NCBI RefSeq assembly: GCF_947500795.1
Contig: NZ_CANMTE010000005.1
Location: 124,001 to 188,000, forward strand
DNA length: 64,000 bases
DNA from: an uncultured Gelidibacter sp.
Lineage (GTDB): Bacteria > Bacteroidota > Bacteroidia > Flavobacteriales > Flavobacteriaceae
Reading direction: 5' to 3'
Shown: positions 35,172 through 44,443 of the stretch, piece by piece
Layout of the letters: each line of letters opens with the position of its first letter
How positions within the stretch are numbered: the stretch's first letter is position 1
Translations under genes and position numbers: made by a program
The notes under the pieces: generated by a model
What the model saw: only the letters and a program-made list of their open reading frames with translations
What the model was told of the DNA's origin: nothing
Database searches by the model: none

Positions 35172-37847
35172 ATGAGCAAGACTAAGAAATACCTAACACT
35201 TTCAGGACTCGAACCATTAATTGTGACTCCTGAGAGCAATTTTATTAATGTAGGTGAACGCACCAACGTTACAGGGTCACGAAAATTCCTGCGACTTATT
35301 AAAGACGAAAACTATAGTGAAGCTTTAGATGTAGCACGTGATCAAGTGGAAGGCGGTGCCCAAATTATAGACGTCAATATGGATGAAGGCATGTTGGACG
35401 GCGTTTATGCAATGACCAAATTTTTAAATTTAATTGCTTCAGAACCTGATATTGCCAAGTTGCCGATTATGATTGACAGTTCCAAATGGGAAATCATTGA
35501 AGCGGGCCTAAAAGTGGTTCAGGGGAAATCAGTGGTCAACTCCATCAGTATAAAGGAAGGCGAGGAGACTTTTATCAAACAAGCCAAATTGGTAAAGCGC
35601 TACGGCGCCGCAGTAATTGTGATGGCGTTTGATGAAGATGGCCAAGCCGATACTTTGGATAGGCGGATTGAAATATGCAAACGCTCCTATGATATTTTAG
35701 TGGATAAGGTCAAATTTCCTGCTCAGGACATTATTTTCGATCCTAATATTTTCCCCGTGGCTACCGGTATGGACGAGCACCGATTAAATGCCTTGGACTT
35801 TTTTAAGGCAACCAAATGGATTCGAGAAAATCTACCATACGCCAATGTTTCGGGTGGTGTCAGTAACGTGTCTTTCTCTTTTAGAGGAAATACTGTTGTT
35901 CGGGAAGCCATCAACTCGGCATTTTTATATCACGCCATTCAACATGGGATGAATATGGGAATCGTCAACCCAACCATGTTGGAAATTTATGATGAAATTC
36001 CGAAGGATCTATTGGAGCATGTTGAAGATGTATTGTTTGATAGACGCGAGGATGCTACTGAACGCTTGTTGGATTTTGCAGAGACCGTTAAAGGGGATAA
36101 GAAAGAAGATGTTGCAAAAATTTTGGAATGGCGAAAAGACGCCTTACAAGACCGTATTACGCATGCGCTGGTGCGAGGAATTGAAACTTTTATTATTGAA
36201 GATGTAGAGGAAGCGCGTCAGCAAACGGGAAAACCTATTGAGGTTATTGAAGGCCATTTAATGATTGGGATGAGCGTTGTTGGAGACCTCTTTGGAAGCG
36301 GTAAAATGTTTCTTCCCCAAGTAGTCAAATCGGCGCGGGTTATGAAAAAGGCAGTAGCCTATTTACAACCGTTTATTGAAGCAGAAAAAGATGGAAAGCA
36401 GGAGTTTGCCGGCAAGGTTTTAATGGCGACCGTTAAAGGTGATGTTCACGACATTGGTAAAAATATTGTGAGTGTCGTTTTAGGTTGTAACAATTATGAA
36501 ATCATCGATTTAGGAGTGATGGTGCCACCGGAGAAAATCATTGAAACCGCCATCAGAGAGAATGTCGATATTATTGGGTTGAGCGGATTGATTACGCCTT
36601 CTTTGGATGAAATGGTGTACGTGTCCAAAGAAATGGAAAAAAAGAACATCAATATTCCACTAATGATTGGCGGTGCGACTACGTCTAGAGCACATTCTGC
36701 CGTAAAAATTGCCCCAAATTATGGGCATACTGTCGTGCATGTTAATGATGCTTCGAGAGCAGTAACCGTGGTGGGTAATTTACTTCAAAAGGACAATCGC
36801 GTTTATAAAGAGCAAATTCGTGAAGAATATGAAAAATTTCGAGAGCAGTTTTTAAAGCGAGGCAAACAGAAAAATTTTGTGACTATTGAAGAAGCCAGAA
36901 AACGAAAATTTAAAATCGATTGGAACACTACGGAAATTGTCAAACCTAACCTATTGGGCGTTCAGATTATTGAAGATTTTGAGCTTAAAAAATTAGAGGA
37001 TTTTATTGATTGGAGTCCGTTTTTTAGAAGTTGGGATTTACATGGTAAATATCCTGAAATTCTTACAGATGAGGTCGTGGGTGAACAAGCGACGGAGTTG
37101 TTTGCTGATGCAAAAGCCTTATTGAAAAAAGTGTTGGATGAAAAGCTCTTGAAAGCAAAGGCCATCTTCGGATTGTACCCCGCAAATACCATTAATGATG
37201 ATGATATTGAAATCTACGATGTTTCAGGAAAAACACAAGTCACCTTTTTAACCTTGCGTCAACAATTAGAAAAACGGGAAGGCCTACCGAATTTTGCGTT
37301 AGCGGATTTTATAGCGCCTAAAGATTCAGGAAAACAGGATTACATGGGCTGTTTCTGTGTGTCTACTGGTTTTGGAACGGAAGAATTAGCCAAGCAATAT
37401 GAGAAGGATCTCGATGATTATAATTCGATTATGATTAAAGCGCTAGCCGACCGACTTGCGGAAGCTTTTGCTGAATATCTACATAAGGAAGTGAGAACCA
37501 GTCATTGGGGCTATGATTCTGATGAGAATTTATCTAATGATGAATTGATCAAAGAAAGCTATAAAGGCATTCGCCCCGCACCAGGGTATCCTGCATGTCC
37601 TGACCATTTGGAGAAAAAAACAATTTGGAAGCTGTTGCAGGTGAAGGAAAATATTGGTGTGGAAATTACAGACAGCTTAGCGATGTGGCCAGCCGCAAGT
37701 GTTTCAGGCTATTATTTTGGAAACAAAGAATCCAAATATTTCGGACTTGGGAAAATCACCCAAGACCAATTGAAAGACTACGCCAAAAGACGCGGCATTA
37801 GCAATGAGGAAGCGGAAAAATGGTTGAATCCTAATTTGGCGGATTAA
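35172..37847 (+). CDS. metH: Methionine synthase, folate-, cobalamin- and SAM-binding part
   Basis: This protein of about 891 residues carries the remaining MetH modules in order. The pterin (methyl-tetrahydrofolate) domain opens with [16 protein letters not shown]. The cobalamin domain has [20 protein letters not shown] (the DxHxxG motif, His as lower cobalt ligand). The activation domain carries [15 protein letters not shown], which binds SAM for reductive methylation. The ATG at 35172 is preferred over an in-frame GTG at 35154, because the extra six residues are not conserved in appearance. With the upstream gene it makes methionine from homocysteine. Confidence 0.94.
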   Translation: MSKTKKYLTLSGLEPLIVTPESNFINVGERTNVTGSRKFLRLIKDENYSEALDVARDQVEGGAQIIDVNMDEGMLDGVYAMTKFLNLIASEPDIAKLPIMIDSSKWEIIEAGLKVVQGKSVVNSISIKEGEETFIKQAKLVKRYGAAVIVMAFDEDGQADTLDRRIEICKRSYDILVDKVKFPAQDIIFDPNIFPVATGMDEHRLNALDFFKATKWIRENLPYANVSGGVSNVSFSFRGNTVVREAINSAFLYHAIQHGMNMGIVNPTMLEIYDEIPKDLLEHVEDVLFDRREDATERLLDFAETVKGDKKEDVAKILEWRKDALQDRITHALVRGIETFIIEDVEEARQQTGKPIEVIEGHLMIGMSVVGDLFGSGKMFLPQVVKSARVMKKAVAYLQPFIEAEKDGKQEFAGKVLMATVKGDVHDIGKNIVSVVLGCNNYEIIDLGVMVPPEKIIETAIRENVDIIGLSGLITPSLDEMVYVSKEMEKKNINIPLMIGGATTSRAHSAVKIAPNYGHTVVHVNDASRAVTVVGNLLQKDNRVYKEQIREEYEKFREQFLKRGKQKNFVTIEEARKRKFKIDWNTTEIVKPNLLGVQIIEDFELKKLEDFIDWSPFFRSWDLHGKYPEILTDEVVGEQATELFADAKALLKKVLDEKLLKAKAIFGLYPANTINDDDIEIYDVSGKTQVTFLTLRQQLEKREGLPNFALADFIAPKDSGKQDYMGCFCVSTGFGTEELAKQYEKDLDDYNSIMIKALADRLAEAFAEYLHKEVRTSHWGYDSDENLSNDELIKESYKGIRPAPGYPACPDHLEKKTIWKLLQVKENIGVEITDSLAMWPAASVSGYYFGNKESKYFGLGKITQDQLKDYAKRRGISNEEAEKWLNPNLAD

Positions 37848-37992
37848 AGTCAGTTGGTGGTTGTGAAGAAAATTTCACAGAGGTTCACAGAAGGTACGCA
37901 TAGCTACATAGAGAAGTTAAAAAATAATAAAACGGCCAAGAAAACATTCGTGTATTCGTGGCAAAAAAATCCCACTTAAGGGGAAAATACAC

Positions 37993-38949
37993 ATGAAAGT
38001 AACAGATCACATTAAACAAGCGAACGGAAATACACAATTTTCTTTTGAAATCTTACCACCATTAAAAGGGCAGCACATCCAATCAATTTTTGATAATATT
38101 GACCCATTGATGGAATTTAAACCGCCGTTTATTGACGTCACTTACCATCGCGAAGAGTATGTGTTTAAAGAACAAGAAAATGGCCTGCTCAAAAAACAAG
38201 TGGTAAAGAAGCGACCAGGAACCGTAGGTATTTGTGCGGCCATTCAAAATAAATATAAAGTCGATGCCATTCCGCATATTTTGTGTGGTGGATTTACCAA
38301 AGAAGACACTGAGAATTTTCTGATAGATCTAGACTTTTTAGGCATTCAAAATGTGATGGCGTTGCGCGGGGATGCCGTTAAAACGGAAACTTATTTCAGG
38401 CCAGAAAAAGATGGTCATGAGTATGCTAATGGCTTGGTGCAACAAATTAGTGCTTTAAATGAAGGCGTTTACTTGGATGAAGAACTCCAAAATTCCTCTA
38501 AAACCGACTTTTGTATTGGCGTAGCCGCCTATCCTGAAAAGCATATGGAATCTCCGAGTTTAGAAAGTGACATTCACTTCTTAAAGAAGAAAATTAAGAA
38601 TGGCGCCGAATATGTCGTGACCCAAATGTTTTTTGACAATCAGAAATACTTCGATTTTGTCGAGAAATGCCGAACTGAAGGCATCACGATTCCCATCATT
38701 CCAGGATTAAAACCGATTGCTACAAAAAAGCAATTGAATTTGTTGCCACATCGTTTTCATGTGGATTTGCCTGAAGATTTGATTTTAGAGATTATCAAAT
38801 GCAAGGACAATGCAGCAGTGAAACAAGTGGGCATTGAGTGGTGTATCCAACAATCTAAAGAATTGCAACAAGCAGACATTCCGGTGTTGCATTATTATTC
38901 CATGGGGAAAAGCGATAATATTCAAACGATAGCATCGCAAATTTTCTAA
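37993..38949 (+). CDS. metF: 5,10-methylenetetrahydrofolate reductase
   Basis: This 318-residue flavoprotein makes methyl-tetrahydrofolate for MetH. FSFEILPPLKG opens the barrel, then FIDVTYHRE, ALRGDAVK and GAEYVVTQMFFDNQKYFDFV. These match MetF-type reductases. It lies 145 nt after metH; the gap contains a direct repeat (TTCACAGAGG then TTCACAGAAGG) and no gene. The same-strand order makes it likely to share the metH regulon. Confidence 0.95.
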   Translation: MKVTDHIKQANGNTQFSFEILPPLKGQHIQSIFDNIDPLMEFKPPFIDVTYHREEYVFKEQENGLLKKQVVKKRPGTVGICAAIQNKYKVDAIPHILCGGFTKEDTENFLIDLDFLGIQNVMALRGDAVKTETYFRPEKDGHEYANGLVQQISALNEGVYLDEELQNSSKTDFCIGVAAYPEKHMESPSLESDIHFLKKKIKNGAEYVVTQMFFDNQKYFDFVEKCRTEGITIPIIPGLKPIATKKQLNLLPHRFHVDLPEDLILEIIKCKDNAAVKQVGIEWCIQQSKELQQADIPVLHYYSMGKSDNIQTIASQIF

Positions 38950-39048
38950 GCACCACAAGAGTCTTTTAAATGGTAAATCTAAAAGATAGATTCCTACAAG
39001 CAGCGCAATTTTAATTATTGCATTAAATTTGCCGCTTAATTTAAATTA

Positions 39049-40143
39049 ATGAGGCGTCTAATAGTAGGTTTATTGTGTTTAACGAATGCGATCGTATTTT
39101 CTCAGGAAGAACCGGATGTGTTCACTCTTGACGCCAACTATTTCTACGGGACCATCTTGCAACATAATGCGGGAATTTCACATCTTATTACAGATCATCC
39201 CTCAGGAGTCATTTTAAGTTTTAATAAAAAAACCTACGGATTCAAACCTTGGGAAAGTCGCTACAATTATCCAGATTGGGGCTTTTCATTCATTTATCAG
39301 GATATGAAAGATTCGTATTTGGGTGAAAATTATGGGGTGTCAGCGCATTATAATTTCTATTTTTTAAAACGAAACTTAAACCTTAGAATCGGTCAAGGTC
39401 TTGCCTACACTACGAACCCTTATGATAGGGAGACTAATTATTCGAACATTGCGTATGGCTCAAAATTGATGAGTTCCACCTACCTCATGTTTAATTATAA
39501 AAAAGAGAATCTGTTTGAGGGCTTAGGGGTTCAGGCAGGACTTTCGCTCATCCATTATTCTAATGCCAACGTTAAAGCACCAAACAGTTCTACGAATACC
39601 TTCGCTTTTAATGTGGGTGCCAATTATATGATTGGGTATAAGGAGGAACCCGAGTTTCAACCGTCTACAGAAAGTAAGGAATTCACCGAGAAAATTAAAT
39701 ATAATATCGCATTTAGTGCTGGGGTTAATGAAAGTGATATTGTCGGAACCGGACAGTTTCCTTTTTATAATTTAGCTTTTTATGCGGATAAGCGGATTAA
39801 CAGGAAAAGTGCATTGCATGTAGGAACAGAAGCATTTTTTGCGCAGTTTTTAAAGGAATTGATCTATTATTATTCGGTGGCATATCAAGAACGAAACATT
39901 GATCCTAATACAGATTATAAAAGATTTGGCGTTTTTGTTGGCCATGAATTGTTCATTAATAAAATGTCTTTTCTAACACAATTGGGCTACTACGTCTACT
40001 ATCCATACGATTTTGAAGGGCGTGTCTATAACCGAATTGGATTGAAACGCTATTTTGGAGATCAGTTTTTTGGAGCGATCACATTAAAGGCGCATGCAGC
40101 AAAAGCAGAAGCGGTAGAATTTGGAATTGGTGTGCGCTTATAA
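39049..40143 (+). CDS. PagL-like acyloxyacyl hydrolase (lipid A deacylase)
   Basis: This 364-residue protein has a signal peptide (LIVGLLCLTNAIVFSQ). The N-terminal 200 residues are beta-barrel-like and contain SLIHYSNANVKAPN near residues 167-180. HxSNA is the catalytic His/Ser segment of the PagL family of outer-membrane lipid A 3-O-deacylases. The C-terminal half adds about 150 residues of further strands, as in Bacteroidota members. The lipid substrate is inferred from the family. It is followed by a DUF2807 lipoprotein gene 10 nt downstream. Confidence 0.8.
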   Translation: MRRLIVGLLCLTNAIVFSQEEPDVFTLDANYFYGTILQHNAGISHLITDHPSGVILSFNKKTYGFKPWESRYNYPDWGFSFIYQDMKDSYLGENYGVSAHYNFYFLKRNLNLRIGQGLAYTTNPYDRETNYSNIAYGSKLMSSTYLMFNYKKENLFEGLGVQAGLSLIHYSNANVKAPNSSTNTFAFNVGANYMIGYKEEPEFQPSTESKEFTEKIKYNIAFSAGVNESDIVGTGQFPFYNLAFYADKRINRKSALHVGTEAFFAQFLKELIYYYSVAYQERNIDPNTDYKRFGVFVGHELFINKMSFLTQLGYYVYYPYDFEGRVYNRIGLKRYFGDQFFGAITLKAHAAKAEAVEFGIGVRL

Positions 40144-40153
40144 AATTAAAAAC

Positions 40154-40903
40154 ATGAAGAAATTACTATACATATGTATTACAACCTTATTGCCTTCATG
40201 CAACGGTAATTCTGTGCCTGATTGTTTTTTAGCATCGGGAGCAATCATCCAAAAGGAGGTTGTTGTTTCGGAGTTTACTGAAATTGTTGTTTATGATCGG
40301 GTGCAGCTCATAGTTAAAGAAGCGCCTGAACAAAAAGTGACGGTGGAAACAGGCGAAAATCTGTTGGATGGTATTTCCATAAAAGTAGAAGGCGATCAGC
40401 TCATCCTAAAAAATAATAACAGTTGTAATATTGCTAGAAACTATGGTCTCACAAAGGTGTATGTGAGTTCGCCAAATATTACGTTTATCAGGTCTAGTAC
40501 AGGATTGCCTGTGGTGAGTGATGGCGTTTTAAACTATCCGGAGTTTAAAATATTTTCTGATGATACTGAGGAAAAAGGAAAATACAACACGGCGGGAGAC
40601 TTCAGAATGGACCTTAATTGTAAGAACTTATGGGTTCGAAACAATAATATATCAAACATGTATTTAAGCGGAACTGCTGAAAACATGCTGTTAGAATCGT
40701 GTTCTGGCGATTCTCGTTTTGAGGGTAGAAACCTTATTGTTCAAAATATTAAGGTTTTTCATCGCAGTAGTAATGACATGATCCTTAATCCGCAAGCGTC
40801 CATAACTGGCGAAATCAGGAGTACAGGAAACGTTATTTTAGTCAACGAGCCACCTGTGGTTGATGTAAAAGCAGTGTATAAAGGACGGTTAAAAATAGAG
40901 TAA
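40154..40903 (+). CDS. DUF2807 (head GIN domain) lipoprotein
   Basis: The ATG at 40154 is chosen because it gives a lipoprotein signal peptide (LLYICITTLLPSC, Cys at residue 16); a longer frame would overlap the previous gene. The 249-residue protein has the DUF2807 pattern: VSEFTEIVVYDRVQLIVKEA, VTVETGENLLDGISIKVEGD. These domains form right-handed beta-helix or GIN-type adhesin folds. It should be anchored in the outer membrane. Function unknown. Confidence 0.85.
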   Translation: MKKLLYICITTLLPSCNGNSVPDCFLASGAIIQKEVVVSEFTEIVVYDRVQLIVKEAPEQKVTVETGENLLDGISIKVEGDQLILKNNNSCNIARNYGLTKVYVSSPNITFIRSSTGLPVVSDGVLNYPEFKIFSDDTEEKGKYNTAGDFRMDLNCKNLWVRNNNISNMYLSGTAENMLLESCSGDSRFEGRNLIVQNIKVFHRSSNDMILNPQASITGEIRSTGNVILVNEPPVVDVKAVYKGRLKIE

Positions 40904-40909
40904 GCTTTT

Positions 40910-41803
40910 TTAAGCCGTCAATTCTCTAAACAAACTTTCTAGATTCTTGTTTTTCTGATTCAGTTGCAGGATTTTTAAGCCGTTGTCATGCGCAAAATCA
41001 AAAACGCTCGGACGCATATCTTCTTTAGTTGAAAAGGTCAATTCATAAATAAAGTCGTGCGTGTTCTTTACATTTTCAATATGTTTTAAACGATTCAACA
41101 ATACGTCTTCCACACGGTAATCAAACTCTACTTCTATTATTTGTGCTTGATCAGCTTTTAAATCGGTGAGTTTTTTATCGGCAACAATTTCTCCCTTGTT
41201 GATGATGATAACCCGATCGCAGATTGCTTCTACTTCTTGCATAATGTGCGTAGATAGAAATACTGTTTTTTCCTTCCCTAAAGATTTGATTAATTCACGT
41301 ATATCGACCAACTGATTTGGATCTAAACCTGTAGTAGGCTCATCTAAAATCAACACCTCAGGATTGTGTAACAGAGCATTTGCCAATCCAACACGCTGAC
41401 GGTAGCCTTTAGAAAGCTGACCTATTTTTTTATGGGCTTCAGGAGATAGTCCTGTAAGTTGAATCACTTCTTTAATGCGCTCTTTAGAGACATTATATAC
41501 ATTGGCATTAAACGCTAAATATTCTTTAACATACATATCCAAATACAACGGATTGTGTTCTGGTAAATACCCAACACATTTTTGTACCTCACGAGCGTCC
41601 TGTTGCACATCAAAGTCGTTCACTTTAGCACCACCTTCAGTGGCATCAATATAGGTGGTCAAAATTTTCATCATCGTAGATTTTCCAGCACCGTTTGGCC
41701 CTAAGAATCCAACAATTTCGCCTTTATTAATCTTAAAAGAAATATTGTTAAGCGCTTTTTGATCAGCGTATAATTTAGTTAGATGAGTGACTTCAATGGA
41801 CAT
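40910..41803 (-). CDS. gldA: Gliding motility ABC transporter ATP-binding protein GldA
   Basis: This 297-residue ATPase powers an ABC exporter linked to gliding in flavobacteria, with GldF and GldG as partners elsewhere. Walker A is GPNGAGKS near residue 35, the signature LSKGYRQRVGLANAL near residue 135, Walker B VLILDEPTTGLDP. Its N terminus IEVTHLTKLYADQKALNNISF matches GldA. Other ABC ATPases are possible, but length and C-terminal region fit GldA well. TATTTTTG lies upstream on the minus strand (41828-41821), a possible promoter element. It converges on the DUF2807 gene with a 6-nt gap. Confidence 0.88.
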   Translation of the reverse strand: MSIEVTHLTKLYADQKALNNISFKINKGEIVGFLGPNGAGKSTMMKILTTYIDATEGGAKVNDFDVQQDAREVQKCVGYLPEHNPLYLDMYVKEYLAFNANVYNVSKERIKEVIQLTGLSPEAHKKIGQLSKGYRQRVGLANALLHNPEVLILDEPTTGLDPNQLVDIRELIKSLGKEKTVFLSTHIMQEVEAICDRVIIINKGEIVADKKLTDLKADQAQIIEVEFDYRVEDVLLNRLKHIENVKNTHDFIYELTFSTKEDMRPSVFDFAHDNGLKILQLNQKNKNLESLFRELTA

Positions 41804-41891
41804 GCTTCAAGATATTTGGTCAAAAATAAGCATTTTTGATATGTAATGAATTAACGAAATCGTTGTAATATAAAAAGAACAAAAAAAACAT

Positions 41892-41921
41892 TTTGTTTAT
41901 TCGATTTATTAGTTACATTAG
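41892..41921 (+). promoter_or_regulatory. Candidate promoter of the phe/tyr operon leader
   Basis: TTTG (41892-41895), an 18-nt spacer and TACATTAG (41914-41921) fit the flavobacterial consensus with one or two mismatches. The leader peptide ATG starts 13 nt further on. Confidence 0.5.
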
Positions 41922-41933
41922 CGATATCAAATA

Positions 41934-42011
41934 ATGAGAACAGCAGTTTACACATATCAAACTTGGAATTATTTCTTTTTTAGCAAAAGGAACGAGACTT
42001 CGTATGTGTAA
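41934..42011 (+). CDS. Aromatic-rich leader peptide of the phe/tyr operon
   Basis: ATG at 41934 opens a 25-residue frame that ends with TAA at 42009-42011. Eight residues are aromatic: VYTYQTWNYFFF holds seven of them and one Tyr follows near the end. Three consecutive Phe codons, four Tyr and one Trp make it a sensor of charged tRNA for the products of the downstream operon. The reading frame continues into the segment that can form the antiterminator. This is the classical design of amino-acid attenuation; that it is translated is an inference. Confidence 0.75.
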   Translation: MRTAVYTYQTWNYFFFSKRNETSYV

Positions 42012-42065
42012 TTTATAACTTATAAATTTTATGTAAAAGTCTCGATGAAAATCGGGACTTTTTTT
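41993..42065 (+). terminator. Attenuator (terminator and antiterminator) of the phe/tyr operon
   Basis: The terminator stem is AAAAGTCTCGAT (42035-42046) with ATCGGGACTTTT (42051-42062), loop GAAA, then T residues to 42065. CGAGACTT (41993-42000), inside the leader frame, is complementary over 8 nt to AAGTCTCG (42037-42044) of the terminator's left arm and thus can form the antiterminator. A ribosome stalled at the Phe/Tyr codons leaves CGAGACTT free; one that reaches the stop codon covers it, so the terminator forms. Confidence 0.8.
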
Positions 42066-42084
42066 GTTAGTGAAACGTTCATTT

Positions 42085-42467
42085 TATGAGTTCGAAGAAC
42101 GAAATAAAATGAACTAGTTGAACTAATCCCGCTGAAAGGCGGGATCCTTTTGAAGGTTTACGATCATTGGGTTCAGAGTGAAAATATGTTTGTTTTATCG
42201 TTTTCGGTTATGAGTTCGAAGAACGAAATAAAATGAACTAGTTGAACTAATCCCGCCGAAAGGCGGGATCTGTAAAATTTTGAGGCCATTGAATTCAATT
42301 CAGCAACAAGCATGTTTTATGAGTTCGAAGAACGAAATAAAATGAACTAGTTGAACTAATCCCGCTGAAAGGCGGGGTGCTTTTGAAAGTTTACAGCTGT
42401 TAAGTTAATTATTTGTATTGGATCATTTTACAAGATTGGTTATGAGTTCGAAGAACGAAATAAAATA
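42085..42467 (+). repeat. Three 62-nt repeats plus a truncated copy before pheA
   Basis: Copies at 42085-42146, 42209-42270 and 42318-42379 are almost identical (one to three changes); the fourth (42441-42467) keeps only the first 26 nt or so and runs into the pheA start. Spacers are 62, 47 and 61 nt and unrelated, except CTTTTGAA.GTTTAC after copies 1 and 3. Each copy contains ATG AGT TCG AAG AAC GAA, an 8-codon mini-frame MSSKNEIK with a stop, then TAGTTGAACTA and a hairpin ATCCCGC-loop-GCGGGAT. All lie in the operon leader after the attenuator. Function unknown. Confidence 0.85.
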
Positions 42468-42472
42468 AACAC

Positions 42473-43300
42473 ATGATAAAATCTGTTGCCATACAAGGAA
42501 TTAAAGGGTCATTTCATCATATCGTTGCCATGCAATATTTTGATGTTCCAGTAAAGGTGGACGAATGTCTAACATTTGACGGCGCTGTACAAAGTGTGTT
42601 AACCCACAAAACAGATGCTGTTATTATGGCCATTGAGAATTCAATTGCCGGATCCATTATCCCTAATTATGCGTTGATTGACAATAACCATCTACAAATT
42701 ATTGGAGAACATTATTTAGACATTCAGCATCATTTAATGGGATTGGCAGGGCAATCTATCGAGGATATTCATGAGGTGTATTCCCATCCCATGGCATTAT
42801 TGCAGTGTAAGGAGTTTTTTAAAAAATATCCGCATATCAAATTGGTGGAGGATAAAGATACTGCTGAGGTAGCCCAACGCATTCAACAAAACCAATTAAA
42901 AAATGTGGGCGCTATTGCAAGTCGTTTGGCTTCAGAGTTGTTCGAATTGGAAATTATTTCAGAAAGTATCCAAACTATTAAACACAATGAAACGAGGTTT
43001 GTTATCGCCAAAACATCTAGTTCTGAAGTTGACGAAGTAAGAGTGAATAAAGCATCTTTAAAATTCGAATTAGATCATAAACGCGGCAGTTTAGCGTCTA
43101 TTTTGAATGTGATGAGCGATTGCAATTTAAACCTTACAAAAATTCAATCCTTGCCAAAAATCGAAACACCTTGGAAATATTCATTTTTTGTGGATGTCAC
43201 TTTCGAAGCGTATCAAGATTATCAAAAAGCCAAATCAATAATGGAAATTATGGCACAAGACTTTAAAGTTTTGGGCGAATATAAAAATGCACGACAATGA
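42473..43300 (+). CDS. pheA: Prephenate dehydratase
   Basis: This 275-residue enzyme turns prephenate into phenylpyruvate. Catalytic domain segments are IQGIKGSFHHIVAMQYF, AIENSIAGSI and HNETRFVIA (the conserved Thr-Arg). The C-terminal ACT domain (about 195-270) has KRGSLASILNVMSDCNLN and KIQSLPKIETPWKYSFFVD, the usual Phe-feedback site. There is no chorismate mutase domain; that activity is fused to DAHP synthase in the same operon. The stop overlaps the next start (ATGA). Confidence 0.94.
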   Translation: MIKSVAIQGIKGSFHHIVAMQYFDVPVKVDECLTFDGAVQSVLTHKTDAVIMAIENSIAGSIIPNYALIDNNHLQIIGEHYLDIQHHLMGLAGQSIEDIHEVYSHPMALLQCKEFFKKYPHIKLVEDKDTAEVAQRIQQNQLKNVGAIASRLASELFELEIISESIQTIKHNETRFVIAKTSSSEVDEVRVNKASLKFELDHKRGSLASILNVMSDCNLNLTKIQSLPKIETPWKYSFFVDVTFEAYQDYQKAKSIMEIMAQDFKVLGEYKNARQ

Positions 43301-44442
43301 TCACTTTCGCAAACCGATTACAAACAGTTGAAGAATACTACTTCTCTAAGAAATTGAGAGAAGTTAATTTGCTTAAGGCGCAAGGAAAACCAATTATTAA
43401 TTTAGGAATTGGGAGTCCAGACTTAGAGCCGCCAACTCGCGTTATAGCAGCAATGACAGAAAGTTTGAACGACGCCGTGGCACATAAATATCAAAGTTAT
43501 CAAGGGTTGCCAGAATTAAGAGAAGCCATGACGGGCTTCTATAAAGAACATTTTGGCGTATCTTTAAGTCCATTGACAGAAGTGTTGCCGTTAATGGGAA
43601 GTAAGGAAGGTATCATGCACATTTCTATGGCTTTTTTGAATGAAGGTGATGAGGCTTTGATCCCTAATCCGGGATATCCAACTTATCAATCTGTAACAAG
43701 ACTTGTTGGTGCGACACCTGTTTTTTATGATTTAGTAGCTGAAAATGATTGGTGCCCTGATTTGATCGCTTTAGAAAAAAGTGATTTATCAAAAGTGAAA
43801 TTGATGTGGATCAGTTACCCTCATATGCCAACAGGAGCAACCGCTAGCAATAAGGTGTTTGAAGACATCATTGCCTTTGCAAAACGTCATAATATATTGG
43901 TCATTAACGATAATCCGTACAGTTTTGTGCTGAATGATTATCCGCGAAGCATTTTGAAATACAGAGGCGCAAAAGATGTCTGCTTGGAGTTGAATTCATT
44001 AAGTAAAACCTTCAATATGGCAGGCTGGCGTGTAGGGATGGTAGCAGGAAGACCTGAATATATTGACGCTATTTTAAAGGTTAAAAGTAACATGGATTCT
44101 GGTATGTTTTACGGCATTCAAAAAGGTGCTATTGAAGCCTTAAAATGTTCAAAAATGTGGTTCATTAGTTTGAACAGCGTTTATGAAGAACGCCGTAAAA
44201 AAGTATGGGAATTAGCAACCGCCTTAAAATGTACGTATGATGAGAATGCCACAGGCTTGTTTGTTTGGGCAAAGCTACCAGCACAAAAAACTGCTGAAGC
44301 CTATATTGATATGATCTTAAAGGAACACTCCATATTTGTGGCACCAGGAACCATTTTTGGAAGCAATGGCGAAGGATATATCCGGTTTTCATTGTGTGCT
44401 CCGATAGAGGAATTAGATGAAGCGATTGCAAGAGTAAAATAA
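43297..44442 (+). CDS. PLP aminotransferase of the aromatic pathway
   Basis: This 381-residue class I/II aminotransferase has the PLP Lys in LNSLSKTFNMAGWRVGM near residue 238, and NLGIGSPDLEPP and MGSKEGIMHISMAFLNEGDE near the N-terminal half. The position between pheA and tyrA implies that it aminates phenylpyruvate and hydroxyphenylpyruvate (or prephenate). It starts within the pheA stop by a 4-nt overlap, so the genes are coupled. Substrate range is inferred from context. Confidence 0.88.
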   Translation: MITFANRLQTVEEYYFSKKLREVNLLKAQGKPIINLGIGSPDLEPPTRVIAAMTESLNDAVAHKYQSYQGLPELREAMTGFYKEHFGVSLSPLTEVLPLMGSKEGIMHISMAFLNEGDEALIPNPGYPTYQSVTRLVGATPVFYDLVAENDWCPDLIALEKSDLSKVKLMWISYPHMPTGATASNKVFEDIIAFAKRHNILVINDNPYSFVLNDYPRSILKYRGAKDVCLELNSLSKTFNMAGWRVGMVAGRPEYIDAILKVKSNMDSGMFYGIQKGAIEALKCSKMWFISLNSVYEERRKKVWELATALKCTYDENATGLFVWAKLPAQKTAEAYIDMILKEHSIFVAPGTIFGSNGEGYIRFSLCAPIEELDEAIARVK

Positions 44443-44443
44443 T

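Noticed and set aside
34117-37847. metH as one gene broken by a frameshift
   Set aside because: Each module is complete, the gap is 53 nt with its own hairpin and a new start, and split metH is known in Bacteroidota.
42085-42467. CRISPR-like look of the repeats before pheA (62-nt repeats, 47-62-nt spacers)
   Set aside because: Repeats are too long, the last copy is truncated, only four copies exist, there are no cas genes, and the array is inside an operon leader.
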